Origin: Tenodera sinensis
Taxonomy: Eukaryota; Arthropoda; Insecta; Mantodea; Mantidae
Assembly: GCA_030765045.1 (NCBI GenBank)
Contig: CM060964.1
Location: 152,658,705-152,722,704 of the forward strand
DNA: 64,000 nt
Direction of reading: 5' to 3'
How positions within the stretch are numbered: the first letter of the stretch is position 1; the number at the start of each line of letters is the position of its first letter. Of the stretch, positions 36,236-47,506 are shown in pieces. A model generated the notes under the pieces. That model was not told where the DNA came from. It saw only the letters and a program-made list of their open reading frames with translations, and searched no databases. The position numbers and the translations under genes are program-made.

Positions 36236-36790
36236 TACTGGAGGGTGGGACGTGGTCAGCGTCCCGAGCCCTAACTCAATGCACCCCGTACCAGACCCCC
36301 CAGTGTGATGGGAATACCATTGCCGTACAGGGAATCGAACCCGGGTCCTTAATACCAGAGGTGCGAACGCTACCAACTGCGCTACGGAGGCTGTCATATC
36401 GCCTCCAGCTGTGTTCCCCACTTCTTCTGGCTAAGGGTGTCACGGCCAGGGTGCAGCATTGGAGGATGGGATGTGATCCTGCACCTTACAGGCGTCATGG
36501 GCAGGGTGCAGTACTTGCCGTACAGGGAATCGAACCCGGGTCCTCAATATCAGAGGCGCGAACGCTACCAACTGCGCTACGGAGGCTGTCATATGGCCTC
36601 CAGCTGTGTTCCCCACTTCTTCTGGCTAAGGGCGTCACGGGCCAGGTGCAGCATTGGAGGATGTGAGGTGGTTAGCGTGCCGAGGTCTTTCGGACAGTTA
36701 CGCTGTCTTCGCGAGTTGGATTCACTAGTTCTATATCAAATAATGAAAATTTAAGAGAAAATAAATGAAGTTCGCTGCTTCATATACGGA
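36236..36790. repeat. Left long inverted repeat of the Polinton-like element
   Basis: It matches in inverted orientation 63640-64000 at the window end. The shared part starts inside at a stretch containing GAAGTTCGCTGCTT. It runs outward through CACTTCTTCTGGCTAAGG and a tRNA-like module (on the minus strand) to GGGACGTGGTCAGCG. The left copy contains an extra tandem unit: tRNA-like modules occur at about 36331-36393 and 36521-36586, the right end has one. The outer boundary cannot be fixed because the right copy runs off the window. Confidence 0.85.
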
Positions 36791-37004
36791 ACGATAACTA
36801 CCCTTCCAAAAATGTATAAGGAAGAAGAATATCACTTACGTACTCATTAATGAAATAATACTACGCAATACAACTTTAAGCTGTATAGATTTAAAGGTAA
36901 TTACATGGAAATGCGACAACAAACACCAGAAATATATGTTTCGAAGTCCCCTGAATCCAAGAAAAATCATTTTATATCTTTCCCTACTACGTATAGTAAA
37001 TATG
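36791..37004. other. Polinton subterminal DNA with a repeat shared with 42957-43066
   Basis: Noncoding. About 115 bases (36826-36942) recur in direct orientation at 42957-43066. The shared parts include CGTACTCATTAATGAAATAA and AATGCGACAACAAACACCAG. The two copies were about 0.8 kb apart before the MULE inserted between them. Confidence 0.7.
36996..37004. repeat. MULE target-site duplication, left
   Basis: GTAAATATG, repeated exactly at 42289-42297. Confidence 0.9.
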
Positions 37005-37091
37005 ACTTAACCTTATAATGCACACCGGTCCAGCGGCGAAGAAAGCCGAAGGGAGTCACGTGACGCATCACGTGACTATTTAGAAAGTTGA

Positions 37092-37851
37092 CTTGCTGGA
37101 AATATGGCTGTCAGTTTGTTATTGAAGGAGCTGTGGCTTGTTTACTGCATTTTATATGAAATAAGGTAAGCTATAATTCTTTTGAGATTTGAAATAACCT
37201 GTATTTCTTACAAATGCTATAATCAGGTGACCTATTTCTGTTGTTTCAGAGCCGCAGAGCTGTTGTGTATGTGGCTGCAAGTCAAATTATAACGTTATTA
37301 GCTCAAAGAAGATGCATACCAACTATCCTTGAGAACCAACCGAAATATTTAAGCACAGCATTAGCATCGATTCAGAAGGATCCTGGAGAAAGGTGATAGC
37401 AGAGACTTCAGGAAGAGGTAGCTTTCAGAGAATGGTGTAAAAACAAGAAGATTTTGTCATTTGGGAACTTTTAAAAACGGTGTTCTCTCCATTTGTTATG
37501 ATTGAAAGTGAAAACTACTTACTGTTTGTGTATGAAAGTGATTTTATGGCAGTGCTTGAGCAGATTGTAGGTTTCAAAGTGTTAGTTTCTTTAGAAGTTA
37601 AAGTGTTTTAAAAAGGTGTGTGTATAACAAGTGTCTTTCAATCTCAGTAATGATTGGACTAAATTTGAAAATCTGGTGAGTCATTTAAGTCAGTATAAAC
37701 TGTTAGTATGTGATCAGGTAGAGTATATTGCACATGAAATGCAGAGTAAAACCCACTGTGTAACAGGAGGAAGATAAACATGTGTGTACAGCTTCTGTTA
37801 ATGAAACAAAAATATACCCTTGTGATTCACTTATATGTTCATGCACTGGTT

Positions 37852-37890
<39 letters not shown>

Positions 37891-38490
37891 ACTTATCCTG
37901 CTGCTTAAAGTGGTGACCTTAGTTTACCTCATCCCTCTCACTTAAGAAGAATTGTTGCTGGTGTAGGAAGTAACAAATTATGGATTGCCAAAATGTATAC
38001 TTAAAACAGACACACAGGTTTGTGTAGCTAACATAATCACATAATGGTCAGTCACACCAACTTGATTTATAGGCAAGCAATCACTGCATAATAAAATAAA
38101 GATTTCTCAGCACCTGGAATATTAAAGATAACATGCCATCATTGCTATCTGTTCAGTTTACCAGAGAAAGAGTATTTAGTGTATTGTAATATATTCTTGA
38201 ATGTTGATGCCATCAGTTTGCAAACTGCTAAGATGGTGAAGTAAGAAATGTCGCTAAACTAGAAATTGTATTACGTTTCATTCATTGTAATCCCGGAATT
38301 ACTCCCGTTATTGTACACTAGCTACTGAAAGTTATCACAGCTGCTCATAAATAATTTATTCTTTGCAAAATGGTTGCGCTGTATATTTTTACTTTATGAA
38401 GAAAGTATGAACAACTTTTTCCCCATTTAATAAACAACACTTTATTTACCTAGTTTTACATAGATAATTTACAAGTCCTAAACTTCTGAA
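37092..38490. other. MULE internal noncoding DNA with T-run and a short Cys-rich frame
   Basis: A short plus-strand segment near 37258-37310 reads CCVCGCKSNYN, reminiscent of a THAP-like zinc module, but it is not open for long. A run of about 35 Ts lies at 37852-37886. No intact gene. Confidence 0.4.
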
Positions 38491-38494
38491 TACA

Positions 38495-38790
38495 CACTTT
38501 TATAAATTTACATCACAAAATAATTGACATTGAACACACATTACTCCTTCAGAATACCAACACTTTTTTGAGTTACATCACAAAATAATTGGTTTCTTAA
38601 CTCATATAACTTCCTCTGAATATTAACAGTTTTAACATTTTATGTCGGAAAATTAAGAAAATGTAACATACATAACTCCTGAATACCAACATTTTATAAG
38701 TTTACATCACAAAATAATTTATACTGCATATACATAACTCCTAAATACTGACACTGTTATAAGTTTACATCACAAAATAATAAGTATAGG
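38495..38790. repeat. Subterminal degenerate tandem repeats in the MULE
   Basis: Three to five imperfect units of about 75-80 bases, each with TTACATCACAAAATAAT followed by ATAACTCCT and AATACCAAC-like phrases. They lie on the side opposite the transposase start. Confidence 0.7.
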
Positions 38791-39630
38791 CTCGTTCAAC
38801 ACCATCAGTAAGAGCAACAATAACCATAACGAGAAAGTGTGGCGAGTATACAGTACTGGATGCCAACAGCTTGTTAGTTTTACTCCCACAATCACAACTC
38901 CAGCTTCCCATTGTGTATGTCCTAGAAATAAATAAAAATACAATGCAATGAATAGCAGTATTTTATGTAGCCTAAGTAATGAGTGTGCCTAGGGGCTAGG
39001 TCGTTATCTATTTTCACTTAAAATATAGACAATTTTAAATGGATTATAATCAATTTCAGTGGTTGTAAAAAGTATTTAGGTAGCAAGTTTATGATCTTAT
39101 TACTCTCATTATCAGTTTTGTTCTGTGTACGGCATATGTGAAGAACAATTAACATTGGTTTAACTATAGAGTATGAGTGACTTTTTATGGATTCTCTAAC
39201 TGCTATGGTTCTCAGCACCCCATTCTACAGAGAGATCCAAATACATGTGAACCGTACACTGTGTTTTTCCACTGTGCACACAGAAACGCGTCACCAGCAG
39301 CTGATACACACAAGGTCACGAGCATCACTTGTTTTTCTCTGCTCACAATCAGTATTGAGTTGACACGATATCGTGTGGCTGTATTTCTACCAGTGCGCTT
39401 TATTATTTAGTCCTGTACTTAGTTACAAAGTGTATTATAGCTCAGTATTTGTTCTCTACTGCACGACGTGTATTTGTTTGATTCATATGTAACTCAGTCA
39501 GCTCGCCAAGTGTATGGTGCACCATTAGTGGAGAAACAGTTTTAGGCTGAATTTTTTTGAGTCAGCAGTTGATGCCCATACATATGTGAATACAATTTTG
39601 CCCCATTTCTTTTAGAGAATGGACAGGGAA

Positions 39631-39765
39631 AGTGCCTCTGTAGTGCAGTTGGTAGCGCACTTGCCTCTGGTGCAGAGGACCCGGGTTCGATCCCCGGTAC
39701 CAGCATAGGGATTTTATCCTCTCTGGGAGGCCTGGCTCGGGGCGCACTCAAATAGAATATACCAA
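39631..39765 (+). repeat. tRNA-derived SINE, family B, copy 2
   Basis: The head reads GTGCCTCTGTAGTGCAGTTG with B-box GGGTTCGATCCCC. The body has CTGGGAGGCCTGGC, as in the copy at 8766. It lies inside the MULE, downstream of its transposase, so it inserted after the MULE arrived. Ends are approximate. Confidence 0.75.
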
Positions 39766-39859
39766 TATTACACACAGATATATTTTTCTTACTTACACCG
39801 TCACTCTCAGGTACTGTTAGCTGCAAAATAGTATGATTTAAAATAACTTACATTAGGAC

Positions 39860-42138
39860 TTATTCATGCGAGTTCTCTTGCAGCAAAGATACTGCAATGC
39901 TCAGGGTCTCTGCTGCCTCAGGGTTTTTAAACTGCTTCCTGTGGGAACTTCGTTTCTTTTTAGTGTTGAAGAGCCGCCTTTTTGGCTCTATTTTTCTTTT
40001 CCTTGTCTCTGCTGATTTTGGCAACTCACGTTGGTTGCGAACTGCTGCCATAGTTGAGGTTATTGTTGTTGCACCTCTCTTCAGCACCTCTAGTTCCACT
40101 GTTGTGGAAAGTCCCTTACAGCAGTCTATTATTTTCTCAAGTTGTTTGTTTGTTTCTTCACATATAGGTGCATTGTCTTTACCAACTTGATGCAGTATGT
40201 GTTGGATTTCACTTCCACTTGAAGGACCCTCACAATTTGTAACAAGTTCATTGGAGTCCTGAGCATGTTTCAAAGGAAGTTTATGGCCAATTTGCATTTG
40301 ACACACACTATGTATGTGCTGGCACATGTTCCATTTAATGCTGGAATTAACACATGTGCAGGTGTTACATTCACTACATATTAATCTGCATGTGTATTGA
40401 ACTTCATTATCTTGTACAAAGCAGATCTCATGTACTTCTGAATAGGATGCTATTTTTCCATCCTCCGTCTTCCTTGATGATCATTTCCTTATTTATTTGT
40501 AAGCTAGATTTGTGCCTATTATGAATGTTCCTTATTTTGCTGGTTAGTTTGCCTTTTGTAAGCACAATAAGCCTATCAAATAGCTTGTCTTTAACAAAGG
40601 ACATTAGTGCACCTGTAGCCTTGTCCAGACGTTTCACCTTCTTTCCATGTATATATATTAAAGTGTGTAATGCATTCGCTCTATATGCATGTTTGTGTTA
40701 AGTCCTGCATGCAGCCTATAGCAGTAAGCCCAGCTTTTTACGTTAGTCATGTAGTATTCCTCGAAGTATGAGGCAAACTCAGCCGTGTCCGGATCACTGT
40801 TCAACATTTTGAGTACGGCATGAAGCTTAATTTCAAATGCTGCCTCATCTCTTTCCTCTAGGACTGTTCTAAGAATCTTGTAAATGTTTGTTTGTTTTTC
40901 TTGACCTTGGATTTCACTCTTAATATTTTTTCTCCATGCCTTGTCCACATGCCATGAACAATAGAGTCTCATTTTAGGGGTTTCCATTGTTGAAATCCCA
41001 GCATTAAAGAAAGATTCTGCTAAATCAGACATAAAAACTTTCGGGGAAAGTTTTCCAAATTCTGACTTTATGCATTGGAAAAATATGGAGAGCACTTGCC
41101 AGTCATTTCTATTTGAAATGAGGAAGGCGCATGGAAACTTGTCTAACATCATCCAGTACCAGAAGTGTTGTAAGTTCGAAACCATAGCTATTCATCCCAT
41201 GTGTCCCATCAATGCAAATGCAGTCATTCCCATACTTCAACATTTCCACTAGTCATTATAATTAACACAAAATCTGTGCTTTTTAGTTCTGGGTAGGACT
41301 CGTTCACTGTGTCTTGTGGCTTATAAAATAACACACAAGTGTTATCATTTGAGTTCATTTCATGCACCCAAGCCTCAACACTGGTCCCATCATTTTGATG
41401 CCTGACTGATGTGGAGCACAAATTATAGGATCGCTCAATGTTGTATAAATCCTGTCTGGTTAGCAGATGTATCCGTTCTAGATTACAGGCAGATACTGAG
41501 TCTCTTATTTTATCAAGTATAGCCTGAAAAGGAATTTTGTTAGCAATATCTACAGCTATACTGTTCCTTTCTTTTTCTGTCAATCCCAAATGACCTAATT
41601 CATGTTGGTGACCAATATGAGTCGAAACAAATTTGACTTTGCATACTCCTTGTAGATCTTCAGTAACCCTCATCTTTGCCGGGCATACTGCACCAATTTT
41701 ATTGCTCCCTTGCAGTTTTAAATGTCTAATACCTTTGCCTTTGGAGACAAAATTCCCTGAACGGTGACATGCATAATAATATGTTACACTTTGAGAAGCA
41801 ATTTTAGAACGAATTTTCCCAAAGAATGACCGTGTTGCCGCCACAGTTCCTTCTTTCCAACTCTTGAAGTCTCCAAATGATGAGAATTCCAGTTCTTCCA
41901 ATTTTACACGACTATCGTGTATCACTTCCAAGTGTTCGTATAAAGTACTTTCTGAAGTTGCTTCAAATTTGCAAAGACTGCACTTAAATTGAAATTTTTG
42001 GAGAGGTGCAATGGCATTCTCTCTTCCCGGGTGAGCTGTGGAAGCGTGACGCTGCAAATGTTGCCTCTGTTTATAGCACCTCCCACACTCAGAGCAGATA
42101 AATTGTTTATTTTGGCTCACTTCCATATTGCACTCCAT
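39860..42138 (-). pseudogene. MULE transposase with C2H2 fingers and SWIM motif, frameshifted
   Basis: The N-terminal frame (42138-41224, 304 codons) has two C2H2 fingers (CSECGRCYKQ...H and CSLCKFEAT...H, within residues 14-75) and a FAR1-like DNA-binding region (YYYACHRSGNF). The catalytic DDE core follows in shifted frames: IDGTHG (about 41200), FMSDLAESFFNA (about 41020) and the CSWHVDKAW motif (about 40940). A C-terminal SWIM zinc finger (CTC...WNMCQH) lies near 40325-40365, then a basic tail to 39860. Breaks are near 41230, 41150, 40655 and 40440. Some could be introns, but no clear donor/acceptor pairs were seen. Confidence 0.85.
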
Positions 42139-42288
42139 ATCACTATTGGCGCGTATTTCTTACCCACAGTTCTTACCTTTCCCGCTCAACTTTCTAAATA
42201 GTCACGTGACGCCTAGCCATGTTAGTCACGTGACTCCAACACTTCGGCTTTCTTCGCCGCTGGACCGGTGTGCATTATAACGTTAAGT

Positions 42289-42297
42289 GTAAATATG
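42289..42297. repeat. MULE target-site duplication, right
   Basis: GTAAATATG, identical to 36996-37004. Confidence 0.9.
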
Positions 42298-43480
42298 CCT
42301 TTCCACACAAAAAAAATCGATATCGATACTTCAGTAGAAATACATGTTTTAGGATTACCTGAGTCTAAAACACTAAACAAATAAGTAAATAAATAAATAT
42401 TGTATATAAAGGTACGACCACGCGTGTGCTTATCTGTGTCCATCTCTGAACAGCATACTTCAAAAACGAGAAGTAGTTAAATACCAACCTTGATGAATTC
42501 AAGTTACAGAAAACTTTAACTTTTGTGAAATGAAGTTCGCTATTCGTCTTTTTTTGCATTTGCGAAGAGAACGGAATCTCAAAGTTTTAAAAGATCGGGC
42601 TATCGTTCAAAGCCTACTGTATTCTCAGATTCCCTTTGCACTTTAAAGGAAATAAAAAAGATAATTTATGCAAACGTTTATCTCAACTAACGCGAAGAAG
42701 ATAGAGGGATAAGACTTTGTAAGAATGGATTGTACAAGAGTAGGGAAAGTTATATGAGTACAACATATCAGATCCTTTCATTTTATTAAGTTGCAACTCG
42801 CAGGCACTTCAGCTATTAATGATTTTAATAAGGGGTTATATGTATACTCTCATTCTTAAAAGTTAAGGTTAAAATATTTCTTAAGATTTAAAAATGTCTA
42901 TAAATATCACACTTCCACTTAACTTTTTCTTTCGTGGTTATTAAACTGCATGTGAAAGAAATATCACTTGCGTACTCATTAATGAAATAAATCTATTCGA
43001 TACAACTTTAACCTGTATAGATTTAAAGGTAATTACATGAAAATGCGACAACAAACACCAGAAATGTTATGCTTATATTCAATGTATTTATTAGGAATTT
43101 AAAACGTATATATTCTCTAATAATTTATACACACACACACACTTGAAATAAAGATATGGATTCCCCTGCTGGCGGAGGGAATACCAAGGCTGTTTGGTAA
43201 AACCAATAATCCTTTCTCTCGCGGCTATTTTGAACTCCAATGTCTTCGGATAACAGGTCGCTGTTAAGAGCATAGCCTTAAAGGTAGGAAAACAAATTAT
43301 TTGTTTAGAGGAAGAGTATCTTATTTACACGTTGCTTCATTTCAAAGAAAATTTCCTAAAGTATTTTTACGATTGCTCACACCTGCCTCCTTTAACGCCA
43401 GTCTCTGAGTAATGTATTGTTGACGCTAAGCTTAAGTCCTGAGAAAAACATGTTGCTACAAGTCTTTTCATCCCCTAGAG
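42298..43480. other. Polinton left-end noncoding DNA
   Basis: AT-rich, with no gene recognised. It contains the second copy of the 115-base direct repeat (42957-43066) and a short CA run near 43131-43142. Confidence 0.5.
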
Positions 43481-43661
43481 CAGGGGTGTCAAACAGCACT
43501 CACCAGGCGTGAAAAATTTTCCCCTATTTTCCCTCCCTCCGTGATGATCAAATCGGAAAACGGGAAAAACAAAGCGACCTGTTCTACGGGCGCGTGCTAC
43601 TGCAGTTAAGGAGGGGTAGACCCCTCTCTTCACACCCTGGGAGTGAGGTTTGACATGCCTG
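43481..43661. mobile_element. hAT-type MITE
   Basis: A 181-base element with inverted ends CAGGGGTGTCAAAC and, on the complement of the right end, CAGGCATGTCAAAC. It is flanked by an exact 8-base duplication, CCCTAGAG (43473-43480 and 43662-43669). The ends match the common hAT consensus. No coding capacity. Confidence 0.9.
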
Positions 43662-43839
43662 CCCTAGAGGCATTTACGCCCCTCCGCCGAGTCAACTTCT
43701 TAAGGCGTGGATATATTTCTTCTAAACCAATGAAAAAAGGTTATTTCACTAGCCAATCATATTAATTCATTTTTAACATGCGCATGCGTGTCTCCTCCAG
43801 AAGTGGTATAAAAAAGCCTTGAGAACGTCTAAAAGTTCA

Positions 43840-44593
43840 ATTTTCACAAATAGCGTCGCCACCATACAAACCATACTAGCGGAAGGCGCTATAATACAGA
43901 ACCAAATCTTTAGAGCAGAGCCCTCCAGGCACTCCGAAAGACACATGCCGTGCAAACAGTGTCAGCAATACGGGCACCAACGGGAACAATGTCCCGAAGG
44001 TCCCGTATGCTTCCACTGTGGAGACAACGCAGACACCAGGAGATGCATGCACGCTAGCAAACACAATGGACCATACTGCGCGACATGCAGAAACACGGGA
44101 CACTACACAGGCCAAGTCAAGTGCCCAATGTACCCGAGAACACCCCCCCACTACAGCAACCCAAATCTCTGAAACTCACATCTTCCCCCACAATATCCCA
44201 GCAACCCCTGAACCACCCAAAACTACAACACAATGGCCAGAGCTCAACTTCCCACAAATACCCAGCAATAAAAAAGAAATGACGTCAAAGGAAACCCTAA
44301 GTACCGTAAAAAACATTATAACACAAACAGAAGACCAAATAAAAACATTGCAGAATCAGATCTCCAACATCCACACAACAATAACGACGTTTATTCAAGA
44401 ATTAGCACAAAACCTCACGCAACAAATACTGTCCACCCTAATACCCCCACTTTACGACGCCACACCCCCACACCAACGTGCCAGACTTCTCCACAACATA
44501 ACCCAAACCGCACAAAAAACACTAAAAATGGCAGTAAATACCGCCAAAGTTGGCAATCAACTAGCAATATTTATGCACAACCTACGGAGATAA
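43840..44593 (+). pseudogene. LINE ORF1 (gag-like), truncated, in two frames
   Basis: The first frame (stop at 44172) enters from the element's 5' truncation point and has three zinc-knuckle-like units: CKQCQQYGHQREQC, CFHCGDNADTRRC (expected His missing) and CATCRNTGHYTGQVKC. The second frame (44018-44593, 191 codons) overlaps it by about 155 bases and supplies the Pro-rich linker and a C-terminal helical, coiled-coil-like region. A +1 frame change is needed to join them. The stop of the second frame is 42 bases before ORF2. In this LINE group ORF1 is a nucleic-acid chaperone. Confidence 0.75.
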
Positions 44594-44635
44594 AAAAACA
44601 ACAAGACAAAAAAAAAAAATAAACCATAACTAATA

Positions 44636-47506
44636 ATGGCTGCCACAATAACAACTACAACCCACATTCGCCACAATATCAAACTATTACATATAAATAT
44701 CAACGGAATTAGCATCAAGCGACAACAGCTATATAACCTTATAACAGAACACGAAGCAGACATCATAACAGTAAATGAAACCAAACTAAATAAAAACAGA
44801 CACTTCAACTTTAAACCCCTACAAATATTCAGAAAGGACAGAAACCAAGGAAATGGAGGTGGAGTAATGATCATGGCTAAGAAAGAATTAAATCCCAAGG
44901 AAATCAACACGCCCCCCATATTTCGAGAACAAGAGCTCCTGGTAATAGAAATACAAATTCAACGACAGAAACTTCACATCGCTACATTATACGTCCCGCC
45001 ACAAGCAACATTCCCAACAGACACTCTCAAATTCCTCAATGACAACTTCCCGCGCCTCATTATCGCAGCAGACCTCAATGCAAACAACACGGAACTACTG
45101 GATGAAATCACAAACACAAACGGACGACAGCTGAAGAAAGTATTGGACAACACTGACTTAAAACTTGTCCTAGTACCAGGACCGACAAGACTAGGAACAG
45201 GCAACCAACAACCCACCTCCCCCGACAAAATACTAACCTCCAAACTCACATTCCCCCAAATAGACGATATAACAACCGACGCACCACCAGACACAGACCA
45301 CATACCAATCATTGTAACGATCAGGACCAATCCATGGAATACCGAAAGCAGAAGAACAATAACAATAAGCGACTTCACGAACGCCGACTGGGAACTATTC
45401 ACACACACAGCAGAACACCTATCAAACAACCTGATACCACAACCACCCACATCGTGCCAAGACATAGAACAATACGCGTCATCCATCACAGAAATAGTCA
45501 CCCAAGCCCGCATTGCAGCAGTACCAATAAAAACAATCACCATCAACCCCTACAGTAGACCACTTCCACCCAACATAATTCATCTAATAAAGAAGAAGAG
45601 AAAAGCCCACCGCCAATACATAAAGACACATCACCCACAAGACAAACGAATTCTAAATAAGCTACAAGAGGACGTAAAAAATGCCATCGAAGATCACAAC
45701 CACAATAAATGGAACAACATGCTCGACAAATTAACACAAAACCACACACGAGACCCGGCAAAATTCTGGAGAATGATCAAAACCACAAAAAAGAAAGCAA
45801 CACCCAACTACCCCATAAAACACAACGGCTATACAATACACGACACAAAAGAAAAACTAGAAATATTTCGGAAACACTACGACAGCATCTTCCAGACACC
45901 GCAAGACCCCAAATTTCACAAAACACATTACCAACACATAAACAGACATGTACAACAACAACAGCTATACACCCCACAATTCCCCACAACAGAATTAGAC
46001 CCCGCAAATAATGCTGAAAACCCCATTACTGAACAAGAAGTAATAAACGCAATACCCAAAAACAAGAATACAGCCCCAGGACCAGATAATATAACATATG
46101 CAATGCTTCGGAAACTACCAGCGACCACCATACAACACCTAGCAAACATCTATAACCTAATAATCAAACACGGATATCACCCCACCATATGGAAGAAAGC
46201 GAACATTCTACTTCTTGAAAAACCCGGAAAAGACAAGACAGACCCCAAAAACTACCGACCCATCTCTTTAACCTCCACATTCTCTAAAATACTGGAAAAA
46301 ATAATAGTTCGCCGAATAACAGAAATATGCCACAACAGGAACCTAATACCACCAACACAAGCCGGATATAGAAGCGACATCACAATTCAAGACCAGCTTG
46401 TAAGAGTGATGTCGCAACTACAAGATAAATACAACAGAGGATTTACTACCGTCGCAACCTTCCTGGACATCCAGTCGGCATTCGACAGATGCTGGACGAA
46501 TGGATTGCTGTTCAAATTAACAAACATGAACCTCTCACAACGACTTACCCGCTGGATAGCAAACTTCCTCACCGACAGAACAGCCAACATAAGAATAAAT
46601 GGAGAAACGTCAAACCCAATCCACATGAAAGCCGGTACACCACAAGGAAGTGTAATATCCGGACTGTTATACATACTATTCACCTCAGACACCCCACAAC
46701 CAATACACCCCTCAATACAACTCGCACAATACGCTGACGACACCGCCTATTGGTGCACCCACGCACAACTACTAGCCGCAAAAAATAAACTACAACAACA
46801 ACTTAATCAATTCCTAAAGTGGACGAGGAAATGGAGGATAACAATCAATGTCCAAAAAACACAAGCAATCACCTTCAGAAAAAAGATAAAAGAAAAACAC
46901 CGAAACGTAACGATAAACTTCAATAACCAAGAAATAAAGTGCCAGAGAACCATCAAATATCTAGGCATTAAAATCCACCACACCCTTGCCATAAAACCAC
47001 ATTATAATGAAATGCTGAGAAAAACTCGCCCAATACTTGGAACGATAGCCTACCTTGCTAAACTAAATAAACGCGGCCTCTCACCAAAAATACTACGCCA
47101 CCTCTACATTGCCCTCATCCGTCCCAACCTGACATATGCTGCAGTAGCCACCATGCCACTCATCACACCAGAATCCATGAAGAAGATACAATCCTTTGAA
47201 AGGAAATGCCTACGGATCGCCTTCAAACTCCAACCCAACTTCAGAAACCGCCACATATACAACTACACAAACACCATGCCCATTGACCAACACATAGCCA
47301 AACTAATGCTCCAATACATCGACAATGCCCATACACGACCACACAGACGACAATTAATTAATACAGCACAGAAAATGAAAGCCATTCCACCAAACCAGAA
47401 CGAGAAAAACCCACCACTACTCACCCTCATCAGTGTGTACGACAAACAACAAGAAGACCAACAGCAGAAACTACAAGACCTACTACAACATCTAGCAAAC
47501 ATTTAA
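44636..47506 (+). CDS. LINE ORF2: apurinic-type endonuclease and reverse transcriptase
   Basis: 956 codons without interruption. The N-terminal endonuclease (about residues 15-235) has HININGI near the start, NETKLN (catalytic Glu), AADLNANN and SPDKI...DTDHIPI (terminal DH). The reverse transcriptase (about 460-760) has APGPDNITYAMLRKLP, NYRPISLTSTFSK, FLDIQSAFDR (first Asp), GTPQGSVISGLLY and QYADDTAYW (catalytic YADD). No RNase H follows, as in the Jockey group. It nicks target DNA and primes reverse transcription there. All catalytic residues I can judge are present, so the enzyme could be functional. Confidence 0.93.
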   Translation: MAATITTTTHIRHNIKLLHININGISIKRQQLYNLITEHEADIITVNETKLNKNRHFNFKPLQIFRKDRNQGNGGGVMIMAKKELNPKEINTPPIFREQELLVIEIQIQRQKLHIATLYVPPQATFPTDTLKFLNDNFPRLIIAADLNANNTELLDEITNTNGRQLKKVLDNTDLKLVLVPGPTRLGTGNQQPTSPDKILTSKLTFPQIDDITTDAPPDTDHIPIIVTIRTNPWNTESRRTITISDFTNADWELFTHTAEHLSNNLIPQPPTSCQDIEQYASSITEIVTQARIAAVPIKTITINPYSRPLPPNIIHLIKKKRKAHRQYIKTHHPQDKRILNKLQEDVKNAIEDHNHNKWNNMLDKLTQNHTRDPAKFWRMIKTTKKKATPNYPIKHNGYTIHDTKEKLEIFRKHYDSIFQTPQDPKFHKTHYQHINRHVQQQQLYTPQFPTTELDPANNAENPITEQEVINAIPKNKNTAPGPDNITYAMLRKLPATTIQHLANIYNLIIKHGYHPTIWKKANILLLEKPGKDKTDPKNYRPISLTSTFSKILEKIIVRRITEICHNRNLIPPTQAGYRSDITIQDQLVRVMSQLQDKYNRGFTTVATFLDIQSAFDRCWTNGLLFKLTNMNLSQRLTRWIANFLTDRTANIRINGETSNPIHMKAGTPQGSVISGLLYILFTSDTPQPIHPSIQLAQYADDTAYWCTHAQLLAAKNKLQQQLNQFLKWTRKWRITINVQKTQAITFRKKIKEKHRNVTINFNNQEIKCQRTIKYLGIKIHHTLAIKPHYNEMLRKTRPILGTIAYLAKLNKRGLSPKILRHLYIALIRPNLTYAAVATMPLITPESMKKIQSFERKCLRIAFKLQPNFRNRHIYNYTNTMPIDQHIAKLMLQYIDNAHTRPHRRQLINTAQKMKAIPPNQNEKNPPLLTLISVYDKQQEDQQQKLQDLLQHLANI

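Larger units (their letters stand above)
37005..42288 (-). mobile_element. MULE (Mutator-like) DNA transposon
   Basis: Terminal inverted repeats of roughly 90-100 bases (37005-37091 and 42187-42288) begin ACTTAAC and share GCACACCGGTCCAGCGGCGA and, further in, two GTCACGTGAC-type palindromes per end. A perfect 9-base duplication, GTAAATATG, flanks the element (36996-37004 and 42289-42297), the typical MULE target length. A transposase gene with zinc fingers and a SWIM motif lies on the minus strand (42138 to 39860). Length 5284 bases. Confidence 0.95.

Noticed and set aside
36331..36586. Two functional tRNA genes on the minus strand
   Set aside because: A- and B-box similarity is clear, but cloverleaf pairing is poor and the modules belong to a SINE-like family within inverted repeats.
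37250..37320. THAP domain in the MULE left end
   Set aside because: Only a short CCVCGCKSNYN-like stretch fits, and the frame closes quickly.
44557..47502. Several Cys- and Phe-rich minus-strand frames opposite the LINE ORF2
   Set aside because: Shadows of the A/C-rich coding strand; no independent support.
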